From the NCBI RefSeq assembly GCF_029893585.1, contig NZ_JARXYX010000007.1:246441-310440 (forward strand): a stretch of 64,000 bases of DNA. The letters are read 5' to 3'. Position 1 is the stretch's first letter. Each line of letters starts with the position of its first letter. A program made the position numbers and the translations under genes. Below the pieces are notes generated by a model. That model saw only the letters and a program-made list of their open reading frames with translations, had not been told where the DNA came from and did not search any database. Source of the stretch: Streptomyces sp. LBL. GTDB taxonomy: Bacteria; Actinomycetota; Actinomycetes; Streptomycetales; Streptomycetaceae. Of this stretch, positions 7,671 through 16,752 are shown piece by piece.

Positions 7671-8140
7671 CTAGGCCAGTCGATTCGGCAGAAGCTCGAG
7701 CACGCTCGATCTCCGTGTCGTAGTCGGCCGCGGTGTCAGTTGGCGGCCGAGAGCACGGGCTGCCGCTGTGTCTTCCAGGGGCAGCCCGCCGAAACGCCGC
7801 CGGGTCCATTGGATACGGCGGCGTTCGGCGATCGCGTCGATCAGGTGGCGCAGGGCTCGGTTCTCGGCGTGGTTGGCCAGCCAGACCAGGGCTGCTGCCG
7901 GGCAGTCGAGGGCGGTGAGCGCGCCGACCACGGGACGGGCGAGAACCCTCAGCAGGCCGAGAACCTTGAGGTAGGGCACGTCCTCCGGCCCACCGAGGCG
8001 AGCCAGGTGCGGTGGATCTCATCGGTGGCACGGACCGTGTCCGGATTGGATAGCAGGGGTGCGAGAGTATCCCGCGCACCTGCTTGGGCCTCGCGCCAAC
8101 CTGGACGTGCACGCAGTTGTGGCGGGTCAGGCACGGGTAG
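7671..8140 (-). pseudogene. Frameshifted remnant of an uncharacterised gene
   Basis: On the minus strand, a protein-like stretch runs in one frame (TLAPLLSNPDTVRATDEIHR, then TWLASVG) and continues in another frame from about 7979 (VLARPVVGALTALDCPAAAL, then VWLANHAENRALRHLIDAIA) to a stop at 7671. The change of frame near 7980 and the lack of a sensible start suggest a broken gene. I do not recognise the family. It lies in the debris between the HAD gene and the first att repeat. Confidence 0.35.
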
Positions 8141-8504
8141 CCACCGTGAGGCAGTCGACCGGCGGGCTTCGACTGGTACAGGCGCAGCGCGTATGCGTAC
8201 AGGGAGGGCCAAGGGGCGGGGACTCCACCGCCTGCCTGGGCGCTCATCGGGTGGGGTAAGACTCGATTCCATAGGTCATGCTGCGGATCCTGTCACCACT
8301 GGTTGGTCGATGGCTAGGGGTTTTAGCTGGTCAGGAACGGACCTGAAGGACGGGCTCGGGAACAGCCGACCGGCGAGGTCTGCACCGGCCACGCTGGAAG
8401 GGGCCGTCTCTGGAGCGACCTGCGGGAGACCCGGCACGCGTACGAAGGGGCTGTGGGAGGCCTACAATTTCGGTGACCCTGCTTCTTGCCACCAGTGGGG
8501 CCTT

Positions 8505-8641
8505 CTCGGTGGCCAGCCGGTGGCCGGACGCCTTTGGACGGTGCAGCACCGGGTGGCGCGGGTCAACTTGTTGCACGCGCTCTGATCAGGCACAACGTCA
8601 CTACGCGGCACGACGAACCACCACGCAACACGATCCCTCAC
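8505..8641. repeat. Integrase arm-type region, copy 1
   Basis: This stretch is a diverged copy of 12299-12435. Both begin with two 8-bp direct repeats 11 bp apart (CGGTGGCC at 8507 and 8518), then share GACGCCTTTGGACGGTGCA, CGGGTCAA, GCTCTGA.CAG and GCAACACGATC before the tRNA segment. Regularly spaced direct repeats beside a tRNA-derived core are what integrase arm sites look like. Bases 8141-8504 hold nothing that I can identify. Confidence 0.55.
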
Positions 8642-8691
8642 GGTCTCGTAATGCGTAGGTCTCGGGTTCGAATCCCGAAGGCGGCTCTGTG
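8642..8691 (+). other. Attachment site: 3' half of tRNA-Thr(CGT), copy 1
   Basis: These 50 bases are identical to 12436-12485. They hold the anticodon loop CTCGTAA (anticodon CGT), the 3' anticodon strand TGCGT, the T arm CTCGGGTTCGAATCCCGAA... and the acceptor strand AGGCGGC plus T. The 5' half of a tRNA is absent, and the preceding bases (ACGGT or ATGGT) do not pair with TGCGT. A tRNA 3' half starting at the anticodon loop is the usual footprint left by a tyrosine-recombinase element at a tRNA gene. The intact tRNA should lie left of the window. Confidence 0.85.
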
Positions 8692-8694
8692 GTG

Positions 8695-8735
8695 AACCCC
8701 AGGTCAGGCATCTGACCTGGGGTTTCTTGTTTCTG
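8695..8735 (+). terminator. tRNA-type terminator after att copy 1
   Basis: AACCCCAGGTCAG-GCAT-CTGACCTGGGGTT forms a 13-bp stem followed by TCTTGTTTCT. It sits just past the tRNA-Thr 3' end, where the original tRNA transcript would stop. Confidence 0.75.
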
Positions 8736-9124
8736 TTGACCTTGGAATCCGGGCTAATCGGACACGTGCAGTCTACGCATCGCAACGCGTAGGTTCAAGG
8801 TGCAGCTTCTGTAGTGATGTCCAGAGGTGTTGCCCCTGAGCTGGGCTTTTGTGGTGACGGCGGCGTTAGCTGATGAGCTATCAAGGATCAAGTGTGGCCA
8901 ACGTGCGGCCATGCGTGCAGCAACAGTGCTGGGATGGCCATCAGGAGCCATCTTTCTGGGCTCAGCGCTCACAGATGCCTTGTAGGTAGCCGACAATCAG
9001 GCCGAGGGTGCAATCTTGCCAAGCGGGCACCGTGGCCGACAGTGAATCGCCGACCCCGGCCCCGGGGCTGGTGGGCTCGCATGTTGAGGTGTTCGCGAGC
9101 CGCTTGACGCGCCGGACACGGTGA
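8736..9124. other. No recognisable gene
   Basis: This is lower-GC, low-coding-bias sequence inside the integrated segment. Both strands were read and no convincing gene, RNA or repeat was found. Confidence 0.5.
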
Positions 9125-10477
9125 GTGATTTGCTTCGGGCATCGTGGCGGCCGTCCCGGGGGTCCGCCTCGACCGTTGATGCACCACTCGCCCAGCACAC
9201 CGGGTCTGCTGTGGAACGAGCACGGCGACAAGCCCCTCGCCGTCACTGATCCACTGGGACGGACCACGCGGTACGGGTATGACGAGGCGGGGAACACGAC
9301 CGAGGTCACCCTGCCCGACGGCACGGTGGCGCGGGCCGCGTACAACGCGTTCGGGCTGCCGGCGGAGGTCGTGGAGCCGGGCGGGGCGACCTGGCTGCAC
9401 ACCTACGACGAGCAGGGGAACCTGCTGACGACCGTCGACCCGGTGGGCGCCGAGACCCGGTACGTGTACGAGGCGCAGGGCCGCCCGACGGCGGTCACGA
9501 ACGCGCTGGGCCACACCCGCACGGTGGCGTACGACGTGGCCGGGCTGGCCGTGGCCCTGACGGACGAGTTGGGCCACACGACGTCGATAGGCCGGGACTC
9601 CTTCGGCCGTGTCGTCGAGGTGACCGACCCGCTGGGACACAGCACCCGGCTGGGCTGGACACTGGAGGGCAAGTCCGCCTGGCGCGCATTGGCGGACGGG
9701 GCAAGGGAGTCGTGGAGGTGGGACGCGGAGGGCAACCTCCTCAGCCACACCGACTCCGCGGGTAACAGCACGCACCACATGGCCGCCCCCTTCGACGTCA
9801 CCGCCACTCGCACGGACCCGGACGGCACGACCTGCTCCTTCGCCTACGACACCGAACTGCGCCTGACAGGAGTCACCAACCCCCAGGGGCTGACATGGTC
9901 GTACACCTACCACGAGGCGGGCCGCCTGGTCGCGGAGACGGACTTCAACGGGCGCACACTGACATACACACATGGCATGGCGGGCCGGCTGACCTCGCGC
10001 ACCAACGGCGCGGGAGAGGCTCTGCGCTTCACGCGGGATGCGCTTGGCCGGGTGACCGAAAAGCGGGATGACGCCGGCGACGTGACGACGTATGCATACG
10101 CAGCGACCGGACAGATGACCTCAGCGGTGAACCCGGACGCGGAAGTCGTCTTCGAACGCGACGCGCTGGGCCGCACCACGTCCGAGACGGTCAACGGCCA
10201 CAGGACCACCCCCCGGACGGATCCGCTCCGGCTCAAGGCAAGGGGAGCGCCCGAATCTGATCGGGGCGCGGCGGACGCCAAGGCCAGACCCAGTGCGACA
10301 GCTATGGAGCCTCACAGACCGTTCATGGGTTGTGGAACCGCGCGCGTTTGGTGCTGCGGGGGTCAGGTGCTGGATGCCTCGAAGGTCTCGATCGTGCAGC
10401 GTGCTGCTCCGCTGCGCTCGATCCTGGCGTCGCTGGTGAGCAGCGGAACACCGAAGCTCTCGGCGAGGGCCACGTAA
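9125..10477 (+). pseudogene. RHS/YD-repeat protein fragment, missing both ends
   Basis: From about 9206 to 10215 the frame encodes roughly 16 YD-type repeats (YGYDEAGNTTEVTLPDG, YVYEAQGRPTAVTNALG, FAYDTELRLTGVTNPQG and similar). An intact RHS toxin has over 1000 residues, with a signal or export region in front and a DPxGxx-core plus variable toxin tip behind. All of those are absent. After ETVNGHRTT the frame goes on for about 85 residues of unrelated sequence to a stop at 10477. It is an internal slice of an RHS gene, probably brought in or trapped with the integrated element. Confidence 0.75.
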
Positions 10478-10785
10478 TGCGCGTCGTAGACGGAGAGGTT
10501 GTTCGACAGCTCGCGTACGCGCTGCCACAGGACCAGCGTGGGGTGCAGGTCGAGGGCGAGGGCCTGGTAGTCGGTGATCGCCTTCAGGGCCTCCTTTTCC
10601 GTGATCTTCGGCTTGCCCCCTCGCCGGCCGCGGGCCAGCCCGAAGGCGGCCGAGGTGATCTCGTAGTCCAGTAGGCCGGGCGCCGCGAGAGTGTCGGCGC
10701 GGCCTACTCGCTCACGGATCGCGGTTCCGGTCTTGCCGTGGTCGAGGAGGAAGTGCACGAGGCTGGAGCAGTCAATGACGATCAA
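10363..10785 (-). CDS. vapC: PIN-domain toxin of a VapBC-type pair
   Basis: This 140-residue PIN-domain ribonuclease begins MIVIDCSSLVHFLL and keeps the four acidic metal-binding residues: Asp5, Glu42 (LLDYEITSA), Asp101 (SVYDAHYVALA) and Asp119 (LLTSDARI). Length and layout are normal for VapC. It overlaps the antitoxin stop by ATGA, so the pair is translationally coupled. VapC toxins cut tRNA or rRNA and are held inactive by the partner. It appears intact, in contrast to its broken neighbours, as expected if the pair keeps the element in the chromosome by addiction. It overlaps the end of the RHS debris on the opposite strand. Confidence 0.9.
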   Translation of the reverse strand: MIVIDCSSLVHFLLDHGKTGTAIRERVGRADTLAAPGLLDYEITSAAFGLARGRRGGKPKITEKEALKAITDYQALALDLHPTLVLWQRVRELSNNLSVYDAHYVALAESFGVPLLTSDARIERSGAARCTIETFEASST

Positions 10786-11012
10786 CGTCGGTCCCGCCCG
10801 TCCTCGACGGCGTCGAGGATGTCGGTCGTACTGAGCTCGGTGCGGGTTTCACGCTCCAGGCGTGCGGCCATCTCCGCGAGGGTGGGCTTGACGGCCTCCC
10901 GGGAGAGAAGGTCCAGGGCGTACGCCTGGAGCGACTTGCCCGCCTGTGCGGCGCGGACCTTCAGAGCGTTGACTGTGTCGTCCGGGACATCCCGAATCGT
11001 GATCGCGGTCAT
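10782..11012 (-). CDS. vapB: FitA/VapB-type ribbon-helix-helix antitoxin
   Basis: This 76-residue protein opens with the ribbon-helix-helix pattern MTAITIRDVPDDTVNALKVR followed by AAQAGKSLQAYALDLL, which binds DNA and represses its own operon. The C-terminal part (LERETRTELSTTDILDAVED) would wrap the toxin. The short region upstream contains TAAAAT close to the start codon, so the mRNA may be nearly leaderless. It overlaps the toxin start by 4 bases. Confidence 0.88.
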   Translation of the reverse strand: MTAITIRDVPDDTVNALKVRAAQAGKSLQAYALDLLSREAVKPTLAEMAARLERETRTELSTTDILDAVEDGRDRR

Positions 11013-11167
11013 GCCGTCATTTTAGCAGCGGTGCAGGCAATATGCAGTCGTCGCGAGTTGGCGGGCACGGAAGGGGCAGCGGATTCTGTGATCGCCGGAC
11101 GCGGAACGTCTCTGTGTGTCACCGTGCGATCGCGCTATGGAGCCGCATCCACCCTTTGAGGAGCACG

Positions 11168-12135
11168 ATGCCCGCACCCACCCTTGAGCAGAGCACGGCT
11201 GTCGATACCTTCCGGCGTGGGGAGCACCTGGTCCTGCAGGCCGGCGCCGGAACCGGGAAGACGACGACGCTGGCGATGCTCGCGGCCAGTACAACCACAT
11301 CAGGCCGGTACATCGCGTTCAACAAGTCGATCGCGAACGACGCGGCGTGATGAGCGCCTTCGACGGTACCCAGCTGGCCCTGTCCCAGTCCTTCCGTTTC
11401 GGCTCCGCGCTCGCCGAGGAGGCCAACCGGTGGCTGCATATCGTCGACTCGCCGATCCGGCTGACCGGCACCCCGGTGATCAACACCCGCCTCGAACGTG
11501 TCGAGGAACCGGACGCGATCCTGTGCCGGTCCAATGTCGGCGCGATGCTCGAAGTCATGCGCCTGCTGGAGGAAGGGCGCCGCGTCGCCCTCGTCGGCGG
11601 CGGCGAGGCCCTGCGCGCCCTTGCCCGAGCTGCCCGCGACCTCAAGGCCGGCAAGCGCAGCACCCACCCCGAGCTGATCCTCTTCGATTCCTGGGGCGAG
11701 CTGCAGGAGTACGCCGAATACGACCCGTCGGGCCGTGACCTGCTTCCCCTGGTCGATCTTGTCGACGAACACGGCGTCGACGTCATCCTCGACGCGGTGG
11801 ACAAACTCTCGGTCGAGCAGGGCGCTGAGATCGTGGTCTCCACCGCCCACAAGGCCAAAGGGCGAGAATGGGCCTCCGTCCGCATCGGCGAGGACTTCAC
11901 CGAGCCGATGGACCAAGAAGAGACGGACGAGAACGGTGACCCCTTGCCCGGAGACATCGACGACGCCGAAGCTCGCCTCGCCTACGTCGCCGTCACCCGC
12001 GCCCGCCACCGACTCGACATCGGCGGCCTGGGCTGGATCAACCAGCACCCCGATGGCAACCCCGGCGGAACACATCCGCGCCAAGAGCGCGAAGCTCCCT
12101 CTCCCTGGGACACGTTGGGATCCGCTCCGAACTGA
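11168..12135 (+). pseudogene. UvrD/Rep-type helicase gene collapsed by an internal deletion
   Basis: The first piece (11168-11350) has an N-terminal helicase start: LEQSTAVDTF and the Walker A AGAGTGKTTT, ending in AFNKSIANDAA followed by a stop. The second piece (11347-12135, different frame) resumes with motif IV (LALSQSFRFGSALAEEANRW), motif V (STAHKAKGREW) and motif VI (AYVAVTRARHRL). Everything between motif I and motif IV, including the DExx Walker B segment, is gone. One deletion joined the two parts out of frame at about 11347. The product cannot unwind DNA. It is cargo of the tRNA-integrated element. Confidence 0.85.
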
Positions 12136-12298
12136 GCCGACCGCCGGGGGTGCCTGCCGATCGAGGGCACACCTCCACTCGCTGCCGACGAAGGTGCTTT
12201 TGTCGAGGTCGGACAAGCCCTCTCATCTGCCCGTCTTGCGTCGTCAGGAGCTACGCTGACAGCCACGCAGTGCCCTCGCTGACCTCTTCCTGCTGCCT

Positions 12299-12435
12299 CA
12301 CCGGTGGACAGCCGGTGGACAGACGCCTTTGGACGGTGCATCACGAAGAAGCACGGGTCAATCTCCAGCACGTGCTCTGACCAGCACAAACGTCACCGGA
12401 CAGTATGGCGAAGCACTAAGCAACACGATCACTCA
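12299..12435. repeat. Integrase arm-type region, copy 2
   Basis: This is the diverged partner of 8505-8641. Two CGGTGGAC repeats (12301 and 12312) are again 11 bp apart, followed by the shared GACGCCTTTGGACGGTGCA block and GCTCTGACCAGCACAAACGTC. Bases 12136-12298, just before it, show no gene. Confidence 0.55.
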
Positions 12436-12485
12436 TGGTCTCGTAATGCGTAGGTCTCGGGTTCGAATCCCGAAGGCGGCTCTGT
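12436..12485 (+). other. Attachment site: 3' half of tRNA-Thr(CGT), copy 2
   Basis: It is identical over 50 bases to 8642-8691. With copy 1 it brackets a 3.8-kb segment holding the RHS fragment, the toxin-antitoxin pair and the dead helicase. An arm-type pair lies on its left (12301/12312) and another on its right (12585/12596), an attP-like layout expected at the junction of two elements integrated in tandem. An imperfect hairpin (AAGCCTCAGG...CCTGGGGCTT, then TTGCTTTT) follows at about 12486-12532, as after copy 1. Confidence 0.85.
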
Positions 12486-12584
12486 GAAAGCCTCAGGACT
12501 CACTCGCCGTGACCTGGGGCTTTTGCTTTTCCCTGACGTAACTTCTGTTGATGCGTCAGCCCAGAGGCCCCGCCATGCGCTCCC

Positions 12585-12603
12585 TGGTGGCCGACCGGTG
12601 GCC
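12585..12603. repeat. Arm-type direct repeat pair, copy 3
   Basis: TGGTGGCC at 12585 and CGGTGGCC at 12596 repeat with the same 11-bp period as the pairs at 8507/8518 and 12301/12312. They lie between att copy 2 and the integrase remnant. Confidence 0.45.
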
Positions 12604-12630
12604 AAACGTGCAATCCGCGTGCAGCGGTGG

Positions 12631-12747
12631 TTGCCCTCGGCGGGTGCCTCGGAAGGTGATGAGCCGCCAGAGCGTGTATAGCCGGTCCGTCGCGACGAAG
12701 TCGAGGAAGACGGCAGTCTGCTCCGGGGTCCAGACCATGACCGGCAA
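12631..12747 (-). pseudogene. Tyrosine-recombinase (integrase) fragment
   Basis: The minus-strand stretch MVWTPEQTAVFLDFVATDRL, then YTLWRLITFRGTRRG, is the start of the catalytic domain of an actinobacterial phage-type integrase. These normally read WTPEQ..AFLD....DRLY.L..L...RG.RRGE, and the Arg after FRG is the first catalytic residue. The rest of the domain (HxxR and the Tyr) is missing, and the frame turns into unrelated sequence. It lies 150 bases from att copy 2, where an element's int gene should be. Nothing else in 12748-12960 is recognisable. Confidence 0.7.
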
Positions 12748-12966
12748 TGTCCGCGACCGCGCCGGCGTCGCCCTTCGCGCCGGTGGCCCCGGCGGCTCCG
12801 CTCCAGCCGTCGCCGCGTCCGCTGCTCGTGCTCCGCCGGAGGCGCGGTGTCGGGCGATTTGCCCCTACCGGCCGGATGACACCGTGACGAGCACACGCGG
12901 CGAGTCAGAAATGCCCGAAGAGACCCCCGCGCCGCCGTCTCAGCTCTGCGCCGTCGAGCACCAGGA

Positions 12967-13127
12967 CCGGCGGCCCTCGCCGTGCTCGCCGTCGCCGGAG
13001 AGGCCGACAGCGCGACCGCCCCCGCCCTGCGCACCCAGGCCCAGCGGCTGACCGGCTCCGGACAGATCCGCGTGACGCTGAACCTGGCCGAGGTCACGTT
13101 CCGCGACTCATCCGGCTCACAGGAGCC
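12967..13127 (+). pseudogene. STAS-domain (anti-sigma factor antagonist) fragment
   Basis: ALAVLAVAGEADSATAPALR continues to RVTLNLAEVTFRDSSG, which matches the first half of a STAS domain (V.GE.D..TA..L....., L.L..V.F.DSSG, with the phosphorylatable Ser). The N-terminal strand and everything after DSSG are lost. It abuts the end of the T7SS AAA+ gene and is probably the scar of a boundary event. Confidence 0.6.
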
Positions 13128-13157
13128 GGCACACCCCGTGGTCCGCGAGGCCGGGGC

Positions 13158-16100
13158 TCAGCCCCTCACGCGCGGGGCCGCGCTTTGCGGCGGCAGGTCC
13201 TCCGGGAGCAGCAGGCGCAGGTCGTCCCGGCTGGGAGCGGGCATTGAGCCGAGGCGGCCGGCCTGCCGGGTCATCATCGTTTCCAGGATCTGGCGGGCCG
13301 TGCGGGCGTTACCGAAGGAGCGGTCGCGCGGCAGGCTGTCCAGGTGGATGCGCAGCGCGTCGACCGCTTCCGGCGCGCAGTCGTACCCGTACCCGGCGGC
13401 GTGCCCGCTCAGGATGTCGACCATCTCGTCCGTGGTGTAGTTCTCGAACTCCACGGAACGCGAGAACCGTGAGGCGAGGCCGGGGTTGGACGAGAGGAAG
13501 CGCTGCATCTCGTCGGTGTATCCGGCGGCGATGACGACGACCTCGTCGCGGTGGTCCTCCATCAGCTTCAGGAGGGTGTCGACGGCCTCGCGGCCGAAGT
13601 CGGAGCCGGAGCCCTCGGGGGTGAGCGTGTACGCCTCGTCGACGAACAGCACACCGCCCAGGGCGCTTTCGAACGCCTCCTTGGTGAGCTGCGCCGTGTG
13701 GCCCACGTAGCGGCCCACCAGGTCGGCGCGGGCCACCTCGACGAGCTGGCCCTTGGGCAGGACGCCGAGGGAGCGCAGCAGGTCCGCGTAGAGCCGGGCG
13801 ATCGTGGTCTTTCCGGTACCGGGCGGGCCGGAGAAGATGAGGTGCTGGCTGATCTTCGGCGTGGGCAGTCCGGCGGCCTGGCGCTGTCTGGTGGCGGTGA
13901 GCAGGTTGACCAGGGCGGTCACCTCGTTCTTGACCGCCGTCAGACCGATCATGGAGTTGAGCTGGGCGAGCAGTTCCTCGGAGCCCGGTCCGCTGTCGGC
14001 CGCGGCGGCGCTGTTCTCCCCCACGTCCTCGGGCAGCAGGAGACTCAGGTCGCTCTCCGCCGGGTTCGTCATGGAGCTGAGCCGGGATGCCTGCCGGTCC
14101 ACCATCTCCTCGAACACCCTGCGGGCCGCGCGGCCGTTGCCGAACGTGGCGTCGCGCGGCATCCGTTCGTAGTGCTTGGCGAGGGCTTCCAGGGTTCGCG
14201 GGTCCAGCTCGTACCGGTGGGTCCCGCACATGTTCTCGGTGATCGTCACCAGCTCGTCGACCGAGTAGTTGGCGAATTCGATGGTGCGGGTGAAGCGGGA
14301 TGCGAGGCCCGGGTTGGAGGAGAGGAACGTGTCCATGTCGTCGGTGTATCCGGCGGCGATGACGACCACGTCCTCGCGGTGGTCCTCCATCAGTTTCAGG
14401 AGGGTGTCGACGGCCTCGCGGCCGAAGTCGGCGCCGGATCCCTTGCTGTCGGAGAGGAGGGTGTACGCCTCGTCGACGAACAGGACACCGCCGAGCGCCT
14501 CGTTGAACGCCTCGGTGGTCTTGATGGCCGTGCCGCCGATGACCTGTGCGACGAGGTCGGCGCGGGAGACTTCCACGAGGTGGCCGGAGGGCAGCACTCC
14601 CAGGTCCGCGAGGATGCCGCCGTACAGCCGGGCCACGGTGGTCTTGCCGGTGCCGGGCGGGCCCGAGAAGACCAGATGGCGGCTCATCGGCGGTACGGGC
14701 ATGCCGAGTTGCGCGCGGCGCTGGGCGAGCTGGTTGAGGTTGACGAGAGTCCGCACCTGATGCTTGACGTCGGCGAGACCGACCAGTGTTTCCAGCGACG
14801 CCAGGGGGCCTTCGGGGACCTTGTTCTTCTCGCCGCCGGGGCCGGCCGCGCCGGCTCCCTCGAGCAGGGTGTCGCCCCAGGCGTCCGTCACGGCGTTGCC
14901 CGCGCTGTTCAGGTCCTCCACCGTGAGCCGTTCGCTCGCGCGGGACTGCCGCATGCCCGCGCCGCGGTTGTCCCGGACGGTGCAGCCGACGACGGAGACC
15001 GGCTCGGAGCTGTCGATGCGGATGCCGTCGCCGACGCTGCCGGTGATCTGGCAGGCGTTGAGGGTCGCCCGGCCGCCGTTCGTCACCAGGATGCCGTGGG
15101 CGGCGGAGTCCGTGATGTGGGCGCGGAGCACGGACAGTTCGCCGCCGCTCTCCACGCTGATGCCGGATGCCGAGCCGGATTCGATCGAGCAGTCACGGAC
15201 GGTGCCGAGGCCCTCCGCGCCGACGGAGACGGTGGCTTCGCTCGCGCCGCGCATGACTGTGTCGCGGACCTCGGGGTTGCCGCCCGAGGCGATCCGGAGC
15301 GCGGCGCCGCCGGCGCGGTCGATCTCGCTGTGTTCCAGCCGTCCGCGCCCGTCCTCGACCACCTCGACGCCGTGGCTGCCCGGCGCGGTGATCCGCGCGC
15401 CGCGCACGAGCGGGTTGGCGCCGGCCCGTATGCGGATCGCGCCGGCGGCCGAGTCCGTGATCACCAGTCCGTCGAACTCCGGCGACGACTCGTCCTCCAG
15501 CAGTACGGCCGTGCCCTTGTCGGCGCAGTCGCGGACCATGGTGCTGGTGAGGGTGGGCGAGCTGGACCCGGTCACCCGGATCGCGGGGGCGGCGGCGCTG
15601 TCGAATTCGCAGTCCTGGAAGCTGCCGCGGGAGCGTTCGGTGACGGCGAGTCCGTTGCCCTTGGTGCGTGCGGTGCGGCAGCTCAGCAGCTCGGGGTCGG
15701 CGTTCGAGGCGAGCATGATTCCGGGGCCCGTGGTGTCCCGGACCGTGACCTGTTCGAGGAACGGGCGGGAGGCGCTGGTGATGTAGACGCCGACCGAGGT
15801 GTCGTGCACGGTGGTCCGCACGATGCGGGTGGCGCTGCGGCCCTCCAGGGCTATGGACGGCTTGTCGGTGCCGGAGATGTCGCAGTCCTCCACCTGGCCC
15901 TGTGCCTCGTCCGAGGCCAGGATGCCGTTGGCGCGGGCATCGCGCAGACGGCAGTCCCGTACGGTCGTACGGGCTTCCGCGCCGATGACGATGGCGGAGG
16001 TGCCGAGGTTCTCGACGAGACAGCCGGCGATGATGCTGCCCGTGGGGGCGGAATCCACGATTCCGGCGCCGGACGGGTTGCTGACCCGGCAGTCACGCAT

Positions 16101-16475
16101 GGCCACGGAGCCCGATTCGCGGGCCAGGACGGCCGTCCAGCCCGAGCCCACGACCGTGCAGCCGTCCATCGCGACCTGGCCGCGCGGCGCGTCGACCACC
16201 GGCAGGTCCTCGGTCCCGCCGCGCAGCGTCAGGTCGGTGAGCATCACGGCGTCGGCGACGAGGGAGACCGCGGTGCCGCGGCGCGGGCAGATCTCGGCCG
16301 TGCCGGGGCCGCTCTCGGCGACGATGGTGACGCGGGTCTTGACGGTGAGGTTCTCGGGGTAACGGCCGGGACCGACCCGTATCACCGCTCCCGTACGTGC
16401 CTTCGCCAGGGCCTCACCGATGGTCCGGAAGCTGTCCGGTTGGTCCGGGCAGACCCTGAGCAACTGGCGTGACAC
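13158..16475 (-). CDS. EccA-like T7SS protein: parallel beta-helix fused to two AAA+ ATPases
   Basis: This 1105-residue protein has two parts. Residues 1-540 are a right-handed parallel beta-helix, with repeating units such as VRDCRLRDARANGILASDEA and LTSTMVRDCADKGTAVLLED, and an N-terminal PDSFRTIGEALAKA...V.VGPG.Y.E typical of pectate-lyase-like folds. Residues about 550-800 and 830-1085 are two CbbX/SpoVK-type AAA+ domains, each with FSGPPGTGKTT, GGVLFVDEAYTL and an FGREAVDTLLKLMEDHR segment. The second keeps GRYVGHTA in the pore region; the first has AQVIGGTA. EccA of ESX systems is the AAA+ chaperone for secreted substrates. Start: GTG at 16475 after GAGGAGGA. It is divergent from mycP. 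Confidence 0.88.
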   Translation of the reverse strand: MSRQLLRVCPDQPDSFRTIGEALAKARTGAVIRVGPGRYPENLTVKTRVTIVAESGPGTAEICPRRGTAVSLVADAVMLTDLTLRGGTEDLPVVDAPRGQVAMDGCTVVGSGWTAVLARESGSVAMRDCRVSNPSGAGIVDSAPTGSIIAGCLVENLGTSAIVIGAEARTTVRDCRLRDARANGILASDEAQGQVEDCDISGTDKPSIALEGRSATRIVRTTVHDTSVGVYITSASRPFLEQVTVRDTTGPGIMLASNADPELLSCRTARTKGNGLAVTERSRGSFQDCEFDSAAAPAIRVTGSSSPTLTSTMVRDCADKGTAVLLEDESSPEFDGLVITDSAAGAIRIRAGANPLVRGARITAPGSHGVEVVEDGRGRLEHSEIDRAGGAALRIASGGNPEVRDTVMRGASEATVSVGAEGLGTVRDCSIESGSASGISVESGGELSVLRAHITDSAAHGILVTNGGRATLNACQITGSVGDGIRIDSSEPVSVVGCTVRDNRGAGMRQSRASERLTVEDLNSAGNAVTDAWGDTLLEGAGAAGPGGEKNKVPEGPLASLETLVGLADVKHQVRTLVNLNQLAQRRAQLGMPVPPMSRHLVFSGPPGTGKTTVARLYGGILADLGVLPSGHLVEVSRADLVAQVIGGTAIKTTEAFNEALGGVLFVDEAYTLLSDSKGSGADFGREAVDTLLKLMEDHREDVVVIAAGYTDDMDTFLSSNPGLASRFTRTIEFANYSVDELVTITENMCGTHRYELDPRTLEALAKHYERMPRDATFGNGRAARRVFEEMVDRQASRLSSMTNPAESDLSLLLPEDVGENSAAAADSGPGSEELLAQLNSMIGLTAVKNEVTALVNLLTATRQRQAAGLPTPKISQHLIFSGPPGTGKTTIARLYADLLRSLGVLPKGQLVEVARADLVGRYVGHTAQLTKEAFESALGGVLFVDEAYTLTPEGSGSDFGREAVDTLLKLMEDHRDEVVVIAAGYTDEMQRFLSSNPGLASRFSRSVEFENYTTDEMVDILSGHAAGYGYDCAPEAVDALRIHLDSLPRDRSFGNARTARQILETMMTRQAGRLGSMPAPSRDDLRLLLPEDLPPQSAAPRVRG

Positions 16476-16752
16476 GCTCGATCCTCCTCGTTGTGGTGTC
16501 GCCGCCGCGCGCCTCCTCCCTCGCCGGGGCGGGGAGGGGCAGGTAGTCCGGGGATGCCGGGTGCGGCGGTGCGCACGCGGTGAAGGCTACGGGACCGGGG
16601 CCGTCATGTTCCAGGAGGGACCGGGGACTTCACCTGCTTGTTGGCGCTGAGTCCTATACAGAGGTATTCGGGCGAGTTGGACCCGTACGCGCCTTTGTCG
16701 TATGTACGCGGGTCCCCACCCGTGCGTTCCGCGGTCATCAACGGCGCCTATC

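Noticed and set aside
8642..8691. A complete tRNA-Thr gene
   Set aside because: Only the 3' half is present. No 5' acceptor strand or D arm precedes it, and the 5' anticodon strand does not pair.
12967..13127. An intact anti-sigma antagonist gene
   Set aside because: The STAS homology stops right after DSSG and has no proper start.
13551..16472. A 973-codon plus-strand frame opposite the EccA-like gene
   Set aside because: The product is a low-complexity Gly/Ala/Val/Arg sequence without domains. The minus-strand frame encodes clear beta-helix and AAA+ motifs.
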